A stretch of DNA of 64,000 nt from a virus. The stretch covers positions 1-64,000 of IMG/VR virus record IMGVR_UViG_3300020174_000004; one strand, 5' to 3'. The position numbers and the translations under genes are program-made. Shown piece by piece: positions 16,020 through 23,617 of this stretch. The notes below the pieces were generated by a model. The model was not told the origin of the DNA, searched no databases, and saw only the letters and a list, made by a program, of their open reading frames with translations. The first letter of the stretch is position 1, and each line of letters begins with the position of its first letter.

Positions 16020-16364
16020 GTGTACAAGATACTTACAGTCCTTCTACTTTTGTTTAGCACTGCGGCAATAGCAGAAGAAAAGAAAATAGAAGAACCAACA
16101 TGTGTTCCATTCGTATTTGCGTTTAACATGTTGAGAGAAGCTAAGTATGCTCCGTTCATGAGAAAACGGGGTGATACAAGAGTCGATGAAATAATATATT
16201 CCACAAAAACAAAAAGAGTGATTCATATCTGGTATTTTCAGGCAGACAAAACTGCAATGCCTATATCACTCTGTATTGGTAAAACATATGAAGGTTTCGA
16301 TATAACTTCTGATTTCATGATGGCTATTAAAGAGTTCATCATAAATCCAGAGGTGCCATTGTGA
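16020..16364 (+). CDS. Small exported protein, function unknown
   Basis: A 114-residue protein on a GTG start (the ATG two bases earlier is in a frame that stops after 17 codons), with GGAT/AAGG upstream. Residues 1-18 are a signal peptide (LTVLLLLFSTAAIA, cleavage after AIA). The mature part has two cysteines (TCVPF, LCIG) that could form a disulfide in the periplasm. First gene after the tmRNA, overlapping the next exported protein gene. No family recognised. Confidence 0.7.
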   Translation: MYKILTVLLLLFSTAAIAEEKKIEEPTCVPFVFAFNMLREAKYAPFMRKRGDTRVDEIIYSTKTKRVIHIWYFQADKTAMPISLCIGKTYEGFDITSDFMMAIKEFIINPEVPL

Positions 16365-16723
16365 AACATTTAATATTGACATTAGCTTTATTATGTGGTA
16401 TGATTATTCCATCAGTTGGTCATGAATGGTGGGGTAATGGAAAAGAGGTTGATCCAGAGACTAAAAGAAATTGCTGTGGCAGTGATGATTGCAAATTTAT
16501 TGATGAAAAGACTCTAATAAGAAAAGTAACACCACAAGGAATCTATCTTGAGTTTCCAAATCCAGTTCCTCCAATAAAAGAGCTGGAGTTCATGTATAAG
16601 AAAAAAGTAAAAGAAACGATTCCTTATCGAAGAGTAAGGCCATCGCCAGATGGTAAATATTGGGCCTGCATAAGTCCAGCAGGATATATAATATGTTATT
16701 GGGAACCACATAGTGGTGTTTAA
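16361..16723 (+). CDS. Small exported cysteine-rich protein (HEW-CC-DC type)
   Basis: A 120-residue protein on a GTG start overlapping the previous stop (GTGA). Signal peptide at 1-20 (LILTLALLCGMIIPSVG), then HEWWGNG, NCCGSDDC and near the C-terminus WACISPAGYIICYW. This pattern (HEW, CC, DC, then a late C...P.G...C) is one I associate with small periplasmic proteins of rhizobia and other alphaproteobacteria; that is recollection. It may therefore be host-derived. Function unknown. Confidence 0.72.
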   Translation: MKHLILTLALLCGMIIPSVGHEWWGNGKEVDPETKRNCCGSDDCKFIDEKTLIRKVTPQGIYLEFPNPVPPIKELEFMYKKKVKETIPYRRVRPSPDGKYWACISPAGYIICYWEPHSGV

Positions 16724-16739
16724 ACAAAAGGAGAAGTAA

Positions 16740-16862
16740 ATGATCGAAGCAGTTTGGAGTTTAGTCACCTCAACTTTTGCTTGGGGTTTTGTTGCGGGTC
16801 TAATTATTGGTTGGAATTTTCTTTCACAGCCAGCATTTATTGCCAAGTGGTTTAAGAAGTAA
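16740..16862 (+). CDS. Small single-pass membrane protein (40 aa)
   Basis: Forty residues with a strong AAGGAGAAG ribosome site. One membrane span (about residues 12-28, TFAWGFVAGLIIGWNFL) and a short basic tail (KWFKK), so probably N-out, C-in. Size and topology would fit a pinholin-like or regulatory micro-protein, but nothing proves a lysis role; the endolysin lies 10 kb away. Confidence 0.65.
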   Translation: MIEAVWSLVTSTFAWGFVAGLIIGWNFLSQPAFIAKWFKK

Positions 16863-16874
16863 TTGGAGAATATA

Positions 16875-17237
16875 ATGAAAGATACGTGGGGCTATCATCT
16901 ATTACTAGATTGTTCAAATGGTAATCTAGAAAAAATATCATCTAAGGATAACGTATACAACTTTGTAAAAGAACTTGTTGTTGCGATTGATATGAAAACA
17001 TTCGGCGAGCCATGGATCGAAAGATTCGCAACCCACGATCTTTCAAAGTCTGGCATTTCATTTTGTCAGATGATCGAAACTTCAAATATCACAGGTCATT
17101 TTGTTGATAAGAATGGAAACTTCTATATTGACGTGTTTTCATGCAAGCCATTTGATGAAAGCATTGTAGTTGATGTAGTTGATAAGTACTTCTCTCCTGA
17201 GAAGGTTAGGATTCACTTTATTTCCAGGGATGCATAA
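16875..17237 (+). CDS. S-adenosylmethionine decarboxylase-like protein
   Basis: A 120-residue protein (ATG 16875 with GGAG at 16865-16868). The frame resembles SpeD/SpeH proenzymes: YHLLLD near residue 7, the central (M)IETSNITGHF at 67-76 in place of the ESH-S-IHTWPE cleavage region, and YIDVFSCKPF at 84-93 matching the DVFTCG strand. The canonical Glu-Ser serine that becomes the pyruvoyl group is not at its usual place; E68 is followed by Thr-Ser. It may therefore be an altered or inactive polyamine enzyme. Phages often carry proteins annotated this way. Confidence 0.65.
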   Translation: MKDTWGYHLLLDCSNGNLEKISSKDNVYNFVKELVVAIDMKTFGEPWIERFATHDLSKSGISFCQMIETSNITGHFVDKNGNFYIDVFSCKPFDESIVVDVVDKYFSPEKVRIHFISRDA

Positions 17238-17238
17238 T

Positions 17239-17436
17239 ATGCTTAATAAAGAACTCTATACGGATTCAATGCCATTTAATGGTTATTCCATAGATTTCCT
17301 AATTAAAACAATTTTTGAATATGAACTTAAAAACAATTTGACTATCAAACATATTGAAGGTAATGATAATGAAACAAATGTTGTCATTACCTATTTTGAA
17401 CAAAGAATTAAAGAAATAAAGGAAAATTATTCATGA
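17239..17436 (+). CDS. Small hypothetical protein
   Basis: A 65-residue acidic helical protein (FLIKTIFEYELKNNLT, FEQRIKEIKENYS). ATG 17239 follows the SpeD-like stop by one base, with AGGGA upstream. It overlaps the gp33 start by four bases (ATGA). No family recognised. Confidence 0.65.
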   Translation: MLNKELYTDSMPFNGYSIDFLIKTIFEYELKNNLTIKHIEGNDNETNVVITYFEQRIKEIKENYS

Positions 17437-17672
17437 GTAATGTGATTGATTTCTTTAGTTCCAGTACAACTTTTGCACAAGATATTGAAAAACTTAATAA
17501 GGATTCCGGTATTGAATATATTGATGCAATTGTTCAATGGTGTGAAAAGCACCAATTGGAAGTAGAGTATGCAGCAAATATGATTAAAAAGGATCCAGTA
17601 CTTAAAGCAAAGGTTCAAGTAGAAGCAGAAAATCTAAATTTCATCAAGAGGCCAAGTCGCCTACCAATTTAA
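17433..17672 (+). CDS. 33: Late transcription co-activator gp33
   Basis: A 79-residue homologue of T4 gp33, which links RNA polymerase (beta flap) to the sliding clamp for late transcription. The core IEYIDAIVQWCEKHQLEVEYAA and the KAKVQVEAENLN-I-RPS segment line up with T4 gp33 (MSYLEA-TAFLEEN, EKIQSEAIDENLLRPS). The protein is shorter than T4 gp33 (112 residues) and ends at SRLPI, lacking the hydrophobic clamp-binding tail. Its place before an SprT gene, gp59 and gp32 keeps the T4 order 33-59-32. Identification rests on this alignment by eye plus synteny. Confidence 0.8.
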   Translation: MSNVIDFFSSSTTFAQDIEKLNKDSGIEYIDAIVQWCEKHQLEVEYAANMIKKDPVLKAKVQVEAENLNFIKRPSRLPI

Positions 17673-17691
17673 AACCGCCATGGGAGGTCAA

Positions 17692-18168
17692 ATGAAGATA
17701 ATAACAAGAGGCCAACCAACTAAAGTAAACAGAAGTTTATGTAAAAAAGCTATCAAATGGTATGCTGAAAAGTTAATACCAGAAAGAAAGCTTAAGAATA
17801 AAATTATAAGAGTTCAATTTGAAAAAGAGCTCTTAAAAAAGCATGGTATATTTGGTGAATGCTTTGATGATGATCAAGAAAAACATACATATGATATTAT
17901 TATGGATTCCGCACTTCCAAAAACTCAAATGCTTACAGCATTAGCGCACGAAGTAACTCATATAAAACAATTCATTAATGGTGAACTTAAAAATATGAGT
18001 GGCGCATTCTGTAAATGGAATGGTATTAAAGTTAATTATGAAGAAATTGAGTACTGGGATCATCCATGGGAAATTGATGCTCATGGGAGAGAAAAAGGTC
18101 TTTACTATAGATTTTTAGATTCTTTAAAGAGAAAGAAGAATGATGTCAGCGTTCGAGTGTTATCGTGA
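17692..18168 (+). CDS. SprT-like zinc metalloprotease
   Basis: A 158-residue protein; ATG 17692 is chosen because GGGAGG (17682-17687) sits just upstream, whereas the ATG at 17680 precedes it. The HEVTH zinc-binding helix is at residues 86-90, with a likely third ligand in HPWEIDAHG (124-132). SprT/Spartan proteases cut DNA-bound proteins. Between gp33 and gp59 it may clear protein-DNA blocks during replication; that part is inference. Confidence 0.78.
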   Translation: MKIITRGQPTKVNRSLCKKAIKWYAEKLIPERKLKNKIIRVQFEKELLKKHGIFGECFDDDQEKHTYDIIMDSALPKTQMLTALAHEVTHIKQFINGELKNMSGAFCKWNGIKVNYEEIEYWDHPWEIDAHGREKGLYYRFLDSLKRKKNDVSVRVLS

Positions 18169-18721
18169 ATACATTGCATTGAAACAACACTTCACACAAA
18201 AGAATTATGACTATATCAAATATAATGGAAAAGTAAAAACAGCAACGGAGAAGAGCTTTAACGCTAGACGTGATAAGCTCTTCTTTATGAAACTCGCTAA
18301 ACATCAGGATCCAAAAAACTTCTTGATTGCTAATATGATCGAGACTTCCAAGACTTGGATTGGTGAACTTGCATATAATGAAGAAGCTCAAAAAAGATAT
18401 ATTGATTGGTCTAAACGAATTCAATCTTTGACATATAATTTCAAGATTGATATAAATAAGTTAAATGAGAATTTTGATTCTAATTTTGTAATTGAAGATT
18501 ACTCTCATCCTTATGCGTTGAAGTTATATCTTCAAAAAGAAATTAGTCTTGAAACACTAGTAATCCTTTTGGATCTAGTGCGTTGTTTCAAATATTGGAA
18601 CAACAAAATGGATGGAGACCCGATCTGGGATGAAATATCATTAAGGATCTTAAAGTACCGTCCATTTTTAAACTATGATGTTAATAAACTAAAGCAAATG
18701 GTTATTGACAAATTTGAATAA
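18140..18721 (+). CDS. 59: Helicase loader gp59
   Basis: A 193-residue homologue of T4 gp59, which loads the replicative helicase gp41 on gp32-coated forks. Shared features: ECYREYIALKQHF, YDYIKYNGKV, an RRDKLFFMKLA motif near residue 43, and a C-terminal ISLRILKYRPFLNYD. It overlaps the SprT gene by 29 bases. The next gene, gp32, has its own promoter, whose -35 lies in the last codons of this gene. Confidence 0.88.
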   Translation: MMSAFECYREYIALKQHFTQKNYDYIKYNGKVKTATEKSFNARRDKLFFMKLAKHQDPKNFLIANMIETSKTWIGELAYNEEAQKRYIDWSKRIQSLTYNFKIDINKLNENFDSNFVIEDYSHPYALKLYLQKEISLETLVILLDLVRCFKYWNNKMDGDPIWDEISLRILKYRPFLNYDVNKLKQMVIDKFE

Positions 18722-18733
18722 ACCTGATATATT
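18705..18733 (+). promoter_or_regulatory. Sigma70-type promoter of gene 32
   Basis: TTGACA (18705-18710, perfect), 17-base spacer, TATATT (18728-18733, 5/6). It lies at the end of gp59, 54 bases upstream of the gp32 ATG, so gp32 can be made early in excess over gp59. The leader (about 45 bases) is long enough for an autoregulatory site; none was identified. Confidence 0.75.
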
Positions 18734-18786
18734 AATATGGTATCTGTGGATAAAACGCAAATACATCGCTTATACGGAGAAAATAA

Positions 18787-19674
18787 ATGAATTCATTCGC
18801 ACAGCTAAAAACATCTAAAAATTCTATGGAGAAGCTCCTTGACCAAATGAAGAAGGAGAATCCATCTGCAGGAAAGAAGGTCGGAGATGACCGATTCTGG
18901 ACTCCAACAGTTGATAAGGCAGGTAATGGTTCAGCCATTATTCGTTTTCTTCCACCATCAAATGGTGAAGATACTCCTTTTGTTCGACTCTGGGATCATG
19001 GGTTCCAAGGCCCAACCGGTCTTTGGTACATCGAAAATTCTCTAACATCAATTGGTAAGCCTGATCCAGTTTCTGAGTATAATTCTCAGCTTTGGAATTC
19101 TGGTATTGAATCCAACAAGGATATTGTTCGCAAGCAAAAGCGACGTTTGTATTTTGTTGCTAATATCTATGTTGTAACAGATCCAGGTAACCCAGATAAT
19201 GAAGGTAAGATATTCCTTTATAAGTTTGGTAAGAAGATCTTTGATAAGATGAAGGATGTAATGGAACCTTCATTTGAAGATGAAGAACCAATGAATCCTT
19301 TTGACTTCTGGGAAGGCGCAAATTTCCGTCTACGTATTCGAAATGTAGAAGGTTATCGTAATTATGATAAGTCAGATTTTGGTAAGTCTGGTCCATTGCT
19401 TGACGATGATGAAAAGCTTGAAGAGATCTGGAAGACTCAGTATCCTTTACAGCCTTTTGTTAATGCAAGTAACTTTAAGAGCTATGAAGATCTAAAGAAG
19501 AAGCTTGAAAAAGTACTTGGCCTTGATGGGACTGGTCGTGCGCCAATGAAGGCTGAAGAATATGATGAGGATCCTGCGCCAACATTTAAGGCTAAGGAAC
19601 CAGCCATGTCTATGGCATCATCTAATGATGAGGATGACGGTCTTGAATTCTTTAAGAATCTAGCCAATCGCTAA
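18787..19674 (+). CDS. 32: Single-stranded DNA-binding protein gp32
   Basis: A 295-residue T4 gp32 homologue that coats ssDNA in replication and recombination. The basic B-domain-like N-terminus (MNSFAQLKTSKNSMEKL) is for cooperativity, the OB core holds FWTPTVDKAGNGSAIIRFLP and RRLYFVANIYVVTDP, and the acidic C-tail (SSNDEDDGLEFF) recruits partners. The histidine of the T4 zinc site is present (WDHGF), but the region that carries three cysteines in T4 reads ENSLTSIGKPDPVSEYN, so zinc is not bound there. GGAG ribosome site. Confidence 0.95.
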   Translation: MNSFAQLKTSKNSMEKLLDQMKKENPSAGKKVGDDRFWTPTVDKAGNGSAIIRFLPPSNGEDTPFVRLWDHGFQGPTGLWYIENSLTSIGKPDPVSEYNSQLWNSGIESNKDIVRKQKRRLYFVANIYVVTDPGNPDNEGKIFLYKFGKKIFDKMKDVMEPSFEDEEPMNPFDFWEGANFRLRIRNVEGYRNYDKSDFGKSGPLLDDDEKLEEIWKTQYPLQPFVNASNFKSYEDLKKKLEKVLGLDGTGRAPMKAEEYDEDPAPTFKAKEPAMSMASSNDEDDGLEFFKNLANR

Positions 19675-19681
19675 AAGATTA

Positions 19682-19706
19682 AGGGAGGCTTAAGCCTCCC
19701 TTTTTA
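19682..19706 (+). terminator. Rho-independent terminator after gene 32
   Basis: Perfect palindrome AGGGAGGCTTAAGCCTCCCT (19682-19701) ending in a T run (TTTTTATTT). It separates the plus-strand replication unit from the convergent minus-strand tail unit. The minus-strand T run is weaker. Confidence 0.92.
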
Positions 19707-19707
19707 T

Positions 19708-22700
19708 TTAATTATTTTTACCCACTGTTAAACTAAATGATGATGACAAATCTCCTTCATTGGGTGGTACGTTTGACATTCCTCTTGCAATAGATGGAGC
19801 AATATCAATTGAAAAAGGTAATGAAGTTTGTGGTTTAACAGATTGTTCAGAACCAGGTAATTGTTTTTGATCTATTAAATTACGATCCATTATACCAGGA
19901 TTAGGTAAATTTTGGATTACAGGTCTTGGTTGTTCTGGTGGAATTTTAGGTGGAGCTTTTGGCATCATTTCATATGGGCTCACTTGAGCTGAACCTACAT
20001 TAGTATCTTGACCTGTTTCAATTTTAGCAAGTGATTCATTTGTTAAAACTCCTGGTAGTTTGCCAGGTAATTCTGGTGGCGGAAGTTGAGCTTGAACTGC
20101 TCTTGCCATTCTAGCATCTTCCATCGCTGCAATTGCATCAAATCTTTTTGCTTTTCCAGTTGTTCTTGCTGTTACATTATTTTTTTCAGCAAGTTGTGCT
20201 GGTGTTCCTTCTTGTTTTGGTGCTTCTTTTCTTGCTTTTTCAATAGCCGCTCTTTTTGCATCTTTTGCCATTTCAGAATCAAAATCAAAATAATCTAAAG
20301 CAGAAGGATCTTTTTCTGCCGTTTTTAAAACCCCACGCATATCCAAACGTTCAAAAGGACTTTTTTCTCTTAATCCATATTTAGAAAGTGATTCTGCATC
20401 TAAACCGCCTGGTTCATTTACACCTTCAAAATCCGGTCTTACCGGTGGTAATGGCATACCACCAGTTCTTCCACCTGATCTGCCTCTTTTTGTTGATACT
20501 CTTTTAGCAGCTTCTCTTTGCGGAGTTCGATCTCCACCTTTAGCTTGCCATTGTTTCATAAGAGCATCAGCTCTAATCATATCTGCTGGATTTCCAGATT
20601 CATTATATTTTTCCCATGATGCTGTGACATCAGCTTTAGTTATTCCACTGCCACCTGCTCCAACACTACCAGTAGTTCCACGCCCAACACCTGAAGCACC
20701 ACCAGGAGACATGCCAGTCGCGCGAAGAATATTTTGTAATGCGCCGGGAAGTGTTCCACCACCAGTTTCAGTAGAGCCTCTTGCCGGCATATTTGCTGAT
20801 CCAGCACCAGCGCCAGTGCCAGTTCCAGCAGTTCTAGCATCAGCAGTATTACCAATATTTGTTTGACCTTTACGTCCAGCAGCCCATGCTTCTCTAATCC
20901 ATTGTGAACCACCCCAAACAGCAGCTTTACCAAATCCAACATGAATTCTAGATGGACCCATATAACCGTTTCCATGGCCAACGCCAGTAGCACCTAATGA
21001 AACAGCAGTAGCTACGAATTTTGCCATAATAGCACGATCTTGTGGATTGTTTGCTGAAAGTCTTCTTCCACCAACAAAAAGATCTAAATCAGCAGCATTT
21101 CCTTGATCATGTCTATGAGAACCAACAGCACCTGGTGCACCTGGCATTCTTTGTCCACCAGAATAAACTTTTACTGTTACACCTGCTGCATTAGCTGCTT
21201 GTTGTAGGATACTAACAAGTCTTTGACTTAAAGTGCCTCTTCTTGTTCCAGCAGCTTTTCCTTGCAATTGCATAACACTTCCAGAATCAGTACCCGTTGC
21301 AGTTCCAACGCCTGCTCCACCACCTGGTGCTGACTGTGTATTTGTGTATGACATTGCGCCGCCACCCATTATTCCAGATGGAGTACTTGCAATTGATGGT
21401 GTTGACATATTGCTCATATTAATGCCAGCAGCACCAAGTATTCCGCTTAAAGCTGCTTGTGGTGTAGTTACTGAACCACCAGCAGATGAAGTTGACGCTG
21501 GAGCAGCATTTGAAATAAATGTTGGAGCAACTCCAGCATTTGCTGTAGCGCCACCCATAAATCTTTGGTATGTGCCTGATTTATAAACAGACCATGCATT
21601 AAATCCTTGCTGCCTATAAACTCTATAAGCAGCTTTGGCATTTACTCTTGGATCAAATAATTGTTCATTGGCATTTATACCAAATTCTCTTCTACGAGCC
21701 GGACCTAAACGCCCAATCATATTGATTTGCCATAATCCATATGAATTATCACCAGTTGATGCATTTGGATTATGAGCGTCAGATCTTCCACTAGATTCAG
21801 CCATAGCAATTGCTGCCATAGTAACTGATTCTTGTTGATTAAATCCCGCACCTTTTGCTAAAGAAACAAGTTCAGCAAAACCTAATTTTCTTGAAGTTAT
21901 GGCTGGAGCTCTAGCTCTTTGTGAAGATGAAGAAGTAGTAGTCGGAGCTCCTATACCTAAAGAATCTGCTACAGGATCAATGTTTCTAACCAATGATCTA
22001 GCAGGATCATTAGATATTCTTGAACCTATATCAATTTTTTCACCAGTTTTTTTAACTGTTATAATTCTTTTTAACTTATCATATGTAACATCTCTAGAAC
22101 TTAAATTTCTTTTTTTCATTTCTTCTTGAATAAGCTTCATAGCTTCATTTCTAGAAGTATCACCAGCTCTTCTAATATTAGAAGCAGCCGAATCTCTCAT
22201 TGCTTTTTTAGTTTCAGTTTGTTCTTCTTTTGAACGAGGCCCTTGTCTAAATGCTTCAAATGCAGCAATTGCTAGTCCTAAAGGGCCTGCTAATCTACCT
22301 ACCAATTTAAGTGCTGGAAGTAATGAAGCAATACCTGCGGCAAGACCAGCAGTTTCTGCTATTCCAGATCCTCCTCCACCTTTTCCTAAATTATCAGCAA
22401 TGCCTAATAATATTTTATTAGTATTGCTTTGATGTTTTACCTGTGTTGCTAATAAATCATTAGAAATAGCAACTGCTGAAGCAACTTGTCCTAGTAACTG
22501 GTTTGATCTTTCAATTCCTTTGGCCAATCCTGATATAGTAGGTTCTACAGACATTGTGCCACCAGATGATCTTGTAGCTTTTTTAGCATCTGCTGGAGAA
22601 TCATCTAATGAACCAAGTCTACTTCTAAAAGCTGACATTAATCCACCAGCAACAGCGGCAGCACCTACTCCTGCCGCTGTAGCTCCAGTCCCGCCAACTT

Positions 22701-22716
22701 TTGGTACTTTAACCAT
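19708..22716 (-). CDS. Large tail protein with transglycosylase and M15-like peptidase domains
   Basis: A 1002-residue protein in the tape-measure/hub position right after the tail chaperones. Residues 1-270 are Ala/Gly-rich and helical, with a hydrophobic segment near 110-150. About 275-390 is a lytic transglycosylase domain with the likely catalytic E307 (AMAESSGRSD) and SYGLWQINMIG. About 480-610 is a D,D-peptidase domain of M15/VanY type with H536-xx-G-xxx-D543 (HDQGNAADLD) and H592 (RIHVGFG) as zinc ligands. The rest is Pro/Gly/Ala-rich linker. The protein would cleave both glycan and peptide parts of murein during DNA entry. Start overlaps the upstream stop (TAATG). Confidence 0.82.
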   Translation of the reverse strand: MVKVPKVGGTGATAAGVGAAAVAGGLMSAFRSRLGSLDDSPADAKKATRSSGGTMSVEPTISGLAKGIERSNQLLGQVASAVAISNDLLATQVKHQSNTNKILLGIADNLGKGGGGSGIAETAGLAAGIASLLPALKLVGRLAGPLGLAIAAFEAFRQGPRSKEEQTETKKAMRDSAASNIRRAGDTSRNEAMKLIQEEMKKRNLSSRDVTYDKLKRIITVKKTGEKIDIGSRISNDPARSLVRNIDPVADSLGIGAPTTTSSSSQRARAPAITSRKLGFAELVSLAKGAGFNQQESVTMAAIAMAESSGRSDAHNPNASTGDNSYGLWQINMIGRLGPARRREFGINANEQLFDPRVNAKAAYRVYRQQGFNAWSVYKSGTYQRFMGGATANAGVAPTFISNAAPASTSSAGGSVTTPQAALSGILGAAGINMSNMSTPSIASTPSGIMGGGAMSYTNTQSAPGGGAGVGTATGTDSGSVMQLQGKAAGTRRGTLSQRLVSILQQAANAAGVTVKVYSGGQRMPGAPGAVGSHRHDQGNAADLDLFVGGRRLSANNPQDRAIMAKFVATAVSLGATGVGHGNGYMGPSRIHVGFGKAAVWGGSQWIREAWAAGRKGQTNIGNTADARTAGTGTGAGAGSANMPARGSTETGGGTLPGALQNILRATGMSPGGASGVGRGTTGSVGAGGSGITKADVTASWEKYNESGNPADMIRADALMKQWQAKGGDRTPQREAAKRVSTKRGRSGGRTGGMPLPPVRPDFEGVNEPGGLDAESLSKYGLREKSPFERLDMRGVLKTAEKDPSALDYFDFDSEMAKDAKRAAIEKARKEAPKQEGTPAQLAEKNNVTARTTGKAKRFDAIAAMEDARMARAVQAQLPPPELPGKLPGVLTNESLAKIETGQDTNVGSAQVSPYEMMPKAPPKIPPEQPRPVIQNLPNPGIMDRNLIDQKQLPGSEQSVKPQTSLPFSIDIAPSIARGMSNVPPNEGDLSSSFSLTVGKNN

Positions 22717-22898
22717 TATTGATTATTCCTTGTTGCTTCTTCTTGTTCTGTCATATGTTTATTAAGCAAATCAATATATAAATCTCTTTCAAATGGTATA
22801 AGGTTTTCAATTTCACTAATAGAATATTTATGGTGCTGAGCCAGTATGAATATACTCATATAGTATGATTCAAGATTGTTGTGGCTCAGCGCAACATA
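22716..22898 (-). CDS. Frameshift extension of the tail-assembly chaperone (GpT-like)
   Basis: Open frame in -1 relative to gp26, entered after the heptamer T TTT TTT at 22904-22898. It adds 60 residues, giving a 295-residue fusion with the 235 residues before the slip. The frame has no stop between the slippery site and its end. An internal ATG at 22859 could give a 47-residue protein, but no Shine-Dalgarno is seen there. The sequence KYSISEIENLIPFERDLYIDLLNKH resembles the second part of tail chaperones upstream of tape-measure genes (lambda G/GT logic). The stop overlaps the next start. Confidence 0.8.
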   Translation of the reverse strand, partial: YVALSHNNLESYYMSIFILAQHHKYSISEIENLIPFERDLYIDLLNKHMTEQEEATRNNQ

Positions 22899-22904
22899 AA
22901 AAAA
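22835..22904 (-). promoter_or_regulatory. Programmed -1 ribosomal frameshift signal
   Basis: Reading the minus strand: heptamer T TTT TTT (22904-22898) in phase with the gp26 codons (gaT TTT TTT), a seven-base spacer, then a perfect nine-pair stem GCTGAGCCA (22890-22882) and TGGCTCAGC (22843-22835). The loop can fold further (ATACT with AGTAT). Slippery site, spacer and stem all meet the textbook requirements. The zero frame stops nine bases after the heptamer. Confidence 0.85.
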
Positions 22905-23602
22905 TCATTTAAAGTTCTCAAATAAATTTTTCTTTCACTTCCTAATGAATTTTTATATTCAATAGCATGTTCCATATGTGGAATATTTCCTAAAAAATCT
23001 CCAAGTTTATCAAGAATTTTAATACCTAGACTATTCAAAAATTCATCTAATTCTTTATTATCAAAATCTTTTGTTGTATAATTTTTTTCTTTATCATAAA
23101 TTCTATCAACGCACTTTGCAATGAGTGGAATAAATGAATCTTCAACTTTTGATTTATTTAAAAATTCTTTATCTGATAAGATTGAAACTGTAGGATATTT
23201 TAATATAATTCCCATATCATCATTAATCTTAATATTCATTTCTTCTTTTTCAGGATATTTTAATTTTACATTTTTAAGTTCAATTTTAAAATCATATTCT
23301 TTTTCATCTTCATTATCAATATATTTTAATTCAATTACATCTTGAATAGAATTTGCTCTAATCATAAGAAAGAAATATTCCATATCAAAAATTGGAATTG
23401 ATTCCACATCAAATCCATCTTCCAAACAACAATTTTGAACAATTTGTTTTACTGATAACATAATATCAGCATCATCTTCAGAAGCTTTACCCATAAGAAG
23501 AATCTTTTCTTCTTTAACAAGCATAGGTCTAAATTTTAATAATTTTTTATTTGAAGGCGCTTCAATTGTAAAAATAGGATAATCAATTTTAGGTAATGGC
23601 AT
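22886..23602 (-). CDS. 26: gp26-like baseplate hub / tail-assembly chaperone
   Basis: A 238-residue protein matching T4 gp26: PLPKIDYPIFTIEAPSNKKLLKFRP, VKEEKILLMGK, QNCCLEDGFDVESIPIFDMEYFFLMIRANS. ATG 23602 is chosen because GGAG lies eight bases before it; the in-frame GTG at 23611 touches that site. Its last codons contain the T7 slippery run, so a fraction of ribosomes should make a longer fusion. In this position (before the tape measure) the pair behaves like lambda GpG/GpGT chaperones. Confidence 0.85.
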   Translation of the reverse strand: MPLPKIDYPIFTIEAPSNKKLLKFRPMLVKEEKILLMGKASEDDADIMLSVKQIVQNCCLEDGFDVESIPIFDMEYFFLMIRANSIQDVIELKYIDNEDEKEYDFKIELKNVKLKYPEKEEMNIKINDDMGIILKYPTVSILSDKEFLNKSKVEDSFIPLIAKCVDRIYDKEKNYTTKDFDNKELDEFLNSLGIKILDKLGDFLGNIPHMEHAIEYKNSLGSERKIYLRTLNDFFMLR

Positions 23603-23617
23603 AGATTTCACTCCATT

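Noticed and set aside
21233-21586. Plus-strand open frames opposite the large tail protein, with Ala/Pro/Val-rich products
   Set aside because: They are shadows of the Ala/Gly/Thr-rich minus-strand coding sequence, without ribosome sites; the minus-strand gene has clear domains.
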